Source: Botryotinia globosa
Lineage: Eukaryota; Ascomycota; Leotiomycetes; Helotiales; Sclerotiniaceae
Length of the DNA: 64,000 bases
NCBI GenBank assembly: GCA_014898425.1
Contig: RCSZ01000016.1
Span: 62,001-126,000, forward strand
Reading direction: 5' to 3'
Part shown: positions 60,086 to 64,000 of the stretch, piece by piece
How positions within the stretch are numbered: the first letter of the stretch is position 1
How the letters are laid out: each line of letters begins with the position of its first letter
Program-made: the position numbers and the translations under genes
The notes under the pieces: generated by a model
What the model saw: only the letters and a program-made list of their open reading frames with translations
The model's database searches: none
Told to the model about the DNA's origin: nothing

Positions 60086-60874
60086 ACATCTTTTGTCTTT
60101 TTGCAACCTGAAACTATTACTCCGATAAAAGCGATCAAGAGTCAATCATTCACAACACTTTTGATACTTTGGACTGTCTTTCGTGATTTTTGTTCTTTCA
60201 TATTCCCATCTGAGCTTTTTGTTTGTATGTGGAGTTGCATGAGTGGATCTATCTACTCCATTAAAGAAAGGAGAAAAGTAAGCTTTGATTTATTATTATC
60301 CGGATTATCTTCCCATTCGCTTTCGTTTGGCCTACGAAACCCTTACCATATATATATATCTGAAGACCACGCAAAACCCACATGTTGCATAAGCTACATA
60401 CATGTAATACTCTATTGAACCCTCAAACCTCTTACGAAGCATTCACGTTGAAATCTTTAAATAATCAATAGAAACATCTCTCCGATGAGTCTTCTTCGCA
60501 TGTCAGACTGCGTTTGTGGCTCCAATTACATGTTGTGAATAAAATAATGTTGCGGGCACAACGTACTACATACCACAACAAGAAACATGCTACTCCTTCG
60601 AATGCAAATTACAGCTCTATGCCTCAAAAGCTGACCAATTAGACTTGGCTACTCGGTTATGGGTATCATATCATGGTTGCGACCGGTCCAGTCATCAGGC
60701 AATTGTGCTCCATGGTCCGCGGACATTCCGGTCTCCATCTTCTGGAATTTCCCAGAATGGAAGGGGGGGCTTCAATATGAAAGACGTGTATATAAATGAC
60801 TTTTAGCATTCATGCTGAAGTAAACTTTCGTTCACATTCTGTACCATATTCTCAGTGCTCATCAAAATATCTTC
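60086..60874. promoter_or_regulatory. Intergenic, with TATA box before the FAD monooxygenase gene
   Basis: 789 bp. A TATATAAA box at about 60788-60797 lies some 80 bp before the start codon, a good position for core promoter of the monooxygenase gene. The plus frame 60032-60418 overlaps the tRNA and is not a gene. Confidence 0.6.
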
Positions 60875-62263
60875 ATGTCTCAAGAAATTTCGAAAAAAGT
60901 CATCATCGTTGGCTGTGGCATTGCAGGTCCAGTGATTGCAATTCTACTCCAGAAGAAAGGATACATTCCAATTGTAGTGGAAAAAGTCAAAGTATTGGGA
61001 GATGTGGGTGGATCTCTACTTCTACAGCCAAACGGGTATGTTCTGCACACACAATATATTTCAAAATGAAGGCTAATCACGTCATAGTCTCAAAGTACTC
61101 AGCTTGGTCGGTCTTGCTACGGCAGTAACTGATAATGGCCCATGGGTAAAATACTCCTGCGATAAAACTCATACCGGTGAAGTTCTTGGGGGCGGTGATT
61201 TGCTTAACTCGTTCAAGGAAACATATGGTCAGCCGGCTTGTGGAACTAAAAGAAGCGTGTTCAATCTATCGCTTGAAAAGGCTATCACGGATGCAAGTAT
61301 CGAGTTCCACTCGGGATGGAAACTGGCCAAGATTGAAGAGAATGAGACCAGCGTGGTAGCAATTTCAGAAGCTGGTGAGAGGATTGAAGGGTCGTTTCTC
61401 ATTGGTTGTGATGGTATTAAAGCTGCCTCGAGAGAGATATTGCTTAAACTTAAAGGATATAATGAACCCGAAGCTACATATACGGGACTAATTCAGGTTT
61501 GTTAAAACCATCTAATTTCAGGAGTAATACTAACGTCACCCAGACAGGTGGATTTTCTCCCACGCCACCATCCCTACAAAACACTCTGTTGAATGTCTTC
61601 GGTCCCTCCGCTCATGTGATCCATTATCCCATCTCTCCGACCCACTCGGCATGGGGATTTACACAACGACGAAGTGAGGAAGAAAAAGAAACGTGGGGTC
61701 TGTCGACACCCAAAGAGCTTGAGGATCGAAGAGCAGAACTCCTGGCCCAATTCGGGGACTGGATTGAGCCAATTCCAGAACTGATCAAAAGTGCGGAAAG
61801 ATTACTGAGATATGGAATCTTCGATCGACCAGGCTTGAAGGCTGAACAATGGTATGATGGAAGATGTGTCCTCATCGGTGATGCCGCACATCCTACGAGT
61901 CCTCATCTGGGTCAGGGTGCTAATCAAGCTATGTGTGTTGATGCCATTTCCCTAGAATTTTAGTGACTTTTCTAATGTTTTGATAGGGAGGATTGCTACC
62001 ATCTCCAACGGCTCATCCCCGACGCCGGCAACGAGCTCTCAACAGAAGCCTTAACGGAGATTTTCGCCGAGTTCGCAGGAATTCGACAACCTAAAACAGC
62101 CTTATTAGTAGCCGGTGCTCGAGCACAAGGAGAGCGAAGAGTTGCGACACCGGAAACTATGGAGGAGAGAAACGAGTACATGAGACAGATGTGGAAGAAT
62201 CCTGAGATCTTGTATAAGACTTCTGCTGAGATTCTGAAAGAGCCATTTGATGCGATGGCTTAA
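60875..62263 (+). CDS. FAD-dependent monooxygenase (class A, PF01494)
   Basis: Exons 60875-61035, 61088-61496, 61544-61932 and 61987-62263 encode 411 residues. Motifs in order: VIIVGCGIAGPVIAILLQKK (FAD Rossmann GxGxxG, residues 13-18), IVVEK, then LIGCDGIKAASR (DG motif), and CVLIGDAAHPTSPHLGQGANQAMED (GD motif, Asp near residue 303), split by the last intron. Salicylate-hydroxylase-like class A enzymes hydroxylate aromatic or polyketide substrates with NAD(P)H and O2. No signal peptide or membrane segment, so likely cytosolic. No polyketide synthase or other pathway gene is nearby in the window, so the substrate is unknown. A TATA box lies upstream. Confidence 0.93.
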
Positions 62264-62934
62264 GGGATATGGATGATGCCAGATGGCAGGAATCAATGTA
62301 AGAAGTCGAAACTACATTCGTGGCTATTATGGTGAATTTAATAGATGTACGCAAGGAGTCACAGAGACCCTGTACCTTGCAAATCCTCCCAAACTCTAGA
62401 AGCAAATAACATTTCGCTCCAAATCGCATCTCCTCATCTCTGCAAGAGATCTGCAAGAGATATTTCCCTGTCTGCAACATTTCGAGCATGAACATTGCTT
62501 TCGAGATGCCTTATCATAGTTGATAATTTTGTAATATCAAAGCTAAAAAATAAATGGCATTCGTAGCAATGAACTTGGAGCCTCTCAACATGGCCCTTCC
62601 GTCACAATCTCCTGCTCATCATTAAGATACATGCATTTCAGATTGCAAATCTTCATATTCCAATTTTCGACCTCTCTGATAATGTGCAAGATAGAGGGTT
62701 TTTAGGGATAAGATCTGGGTGTATAATAATGGCAAATGAATTTGGCGTTAGTTCTCCTGTGAAGTTGCTCTGGATGGGGATCGGGGTGCACAAAAACGTG
62801 GAAGCCAGGGTTAGGGCAATCTCCTACAGTTTCCCACCAATTTTATTAGCATCTGAATCAGAGATGGAATCAATGACATGATTAAATTCACCGATGTGGT
62901 ATCCCCTAGACCGCTAACTAGTAGTGCTGTTGCT
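62264..62934. other. Intergenic, no gene recognised
   Basis: About 670 bp downstream of the monooxygenase. A 65-codon frame at 62684-62881 has no motif. Confidence 0.45.
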
Positions 62935-63362
62935 TAATATGTATTTACTGATTAATCGAAATATTATTATTTTCCTATATTTTTTTATATTAATCATTGA
63001 ACATTTATTATTTTAATAAAAATAAATAGAAGATTTTTTAATGTTTTATATAATCTTTTCATTTAATTTTTTTCTTTTTAATAAATATTGAGTTTTTGAT
63101 TTGATATATATTTTTAAGTAATTATAAATTTATAGAAATTATTTATAATTGTTTTTTATTTTCCAAGGTTTTTTAGAGTGAGATATAATAATATTTATAA
63201 AATTAATTAATAACTATCTTATAATTAAAAAGTTATAGGGATAGAATTGATATATTTGTTATTCTTTTTTTTATAAATTACAATTTTTATATATGATATC
63301 ACTAAACTTTTTATACATAATATTATTTATGAAGTTATTGATATTCTTATTTAGTATATGAG
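62935..63362. mobile_element. AT-rich RIP-like island, probable degraded transposon
   Basis: A sharply bounded AT-rich segment in normal DNA. The flank GCTAACTAGTAGTGCTGT (about 62910-62928) pairs with the reverse complement of the other flank, GCTGGCTACCAGCACCGT (about 63373-63390). Of 18 positions, seven are transitions and one a transversion, as expected for inverted repeats damaged on one side by RIP. No open frame. Exact ends and target duplication are not resolved. Confidence 0.45.
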
Positions 63363-63939
63363 CCATATACGGTGCTGGTAGCCAGCCGTCATGATCACGT
63401 GTTTGAACTAATATCTTGTCTTTCAATCCAACTCCTGAAAAGGTTATGCTTCTTTCCCGAACACTTCAACTTCTATCCCTAAACACGTCCCTAAACACGA
63501 ACAAAAATAAGGTCAAAATGATAGGACGGGGAATTCGATAAATGGACATGTTTTGTCGCGGCATACCATGTGTTGTAAGGCAAACTCGGTGTGCCATAGC
63601 TATGGTTATCATTGTTGTGTTGTCCAGCCTCACCATGATCTGGCATATATCGAAGTGCAAGAGATCTCGAGCCCATCTCCACTCTTCATGCAAATCATCT
63701 CAGATTCTGAGATGTATTGGCTCAGCTCGCTCAGCTAAAACCTTGTGCAGATCAAGGGAGATCTCGAATTGGCCAACAAGAGCACGGACTTCCCCACAGA
63801 GTCCGAACACTGTTCCCCCTATCATTGGCCGACTATTTTACTGAATCGGGCTCGATGTTTCTTCATACATAAAAGGTAGACAGAAGGAATTTTTGATACC
63901 TCTTAAACTCAAGTAACACCAAGCTCGAAAACAATAAAG
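63363..63939. other. Intergenic / promoter of the last gene
   Basis: About 580 bp. Overlapping open frames on both strands have no motif. ATAAAAGG at about 63870-63877, 63-70 bp before the last start codon, is a candidate TATA box. Confidence 0.45.
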
Positions 63940-64000
63940 ATGCCACCTCAAGCAACGGAACTTGGTAATGGAAGAACGTGGACGTTGGGTGACAAATTTG
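63940..64000 (+). CDS. Partial CDS, first 20 codons only
   Basis: ATG at 63940 begins an open frame MPPQATELGNGRTWTLGDKF that runs off the window. The start context ATAAAGATGCC and the TATA-like ATAAAAGG about 65 bp upstream support a real start. Too short for family assignment. Confidence 0.5.
   Translation, partial: MPPQATELGNGRTWTLGDKF

Noticed and set aside
38350..62263. A secondary-metabolite gene cluster around the FAD monooxygenase
   Set aside because: No polyketide synthase, peptide synthetase, terpene cyclase, transporter or pathway regulator lies in the window.
1..64000. CRISPR arrays, bacterial operons or integrated phage
   Set aside because: Genes have spliceosomal introns and eukaryotic families. 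The repeat arrays are minisatellites or LTRs without spacer structure.

Overview
This window comes from a filamentous ascomycete. The genes have short GT...AG introns (about 48-150 nt) with clear branch-point motifs, and the repeats carry heavy C-to-T/G-to-A damage typical of RIP (repeat-induced point mutation). An RGS-LOV photoreceptor gene of 594 codons closely resembles the Botrytis LOV4 type. A CBM1 secreted protein and a DUF1996-WSC protein fit the same picture. Together these suggest a leaf or fruit pathogen of the Sclerotiniaceae (Botrytis or a close relative). That placement is inference.

Layout. 1-5 kb: an Frm2/Hbn1-type nitroreductase, a frameshifted DUF7730-type relic and a LigB-type extradiol dioxygenase. 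5-11.7 kb: gene-poor DNA with a minisatellite, a purine/pyrimidine tract and a RIP-bleached 1.13 kb transposon with terminal inverted repeats. 11.8-12.8 kb: an Mpv17/PMP22 membrane protein. 12.8-16.7 and 35.3-38.3 kb: the two halves of one gene-less unique region, split by an 18.6 kb AT-rich block.

The AT-rich block (16671-35317) is three LTR retrotransposons nested inside one another: a Copia on the minus strand, then a Copia on the plus strand inserted into it, then a Gypsy on the plus strand inserted into that. Each has its own LTR pair and its own exact 5-bp target-site duplication (GAGAT, ATATT, ATTAA). All three are destroyed by transitions, with former Trp and Gln codons turned into stops. 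The outward-facing end of each LTR is much better preserved than the inward-facing end.

38.3-64 kb is a normal gene-dense segment: a DUF3445 haem-demethylase-like protein, NAF1 (snoRNP assembly), ALG9 (N-glycan mannosyltransferase), a CBM1 secreted protein containing a predicted 5-nt exon, a Tourist-like MITE, an SDR relic, a nucleoside-phosphorylase-like protein, EXO5, an F-box/TM protein, a DUF1996-WSC secreted protein, the RGS-LOV photoreceptor, tRNA-Ser(AGA), an FAD monooxygenase and the first 20 codons of another gene. These are mostly independent housekeeping or secreted functions. No biosynthetic cluster is evident. NAF1 and ALG9 share a 462-bp divergent promoter region.
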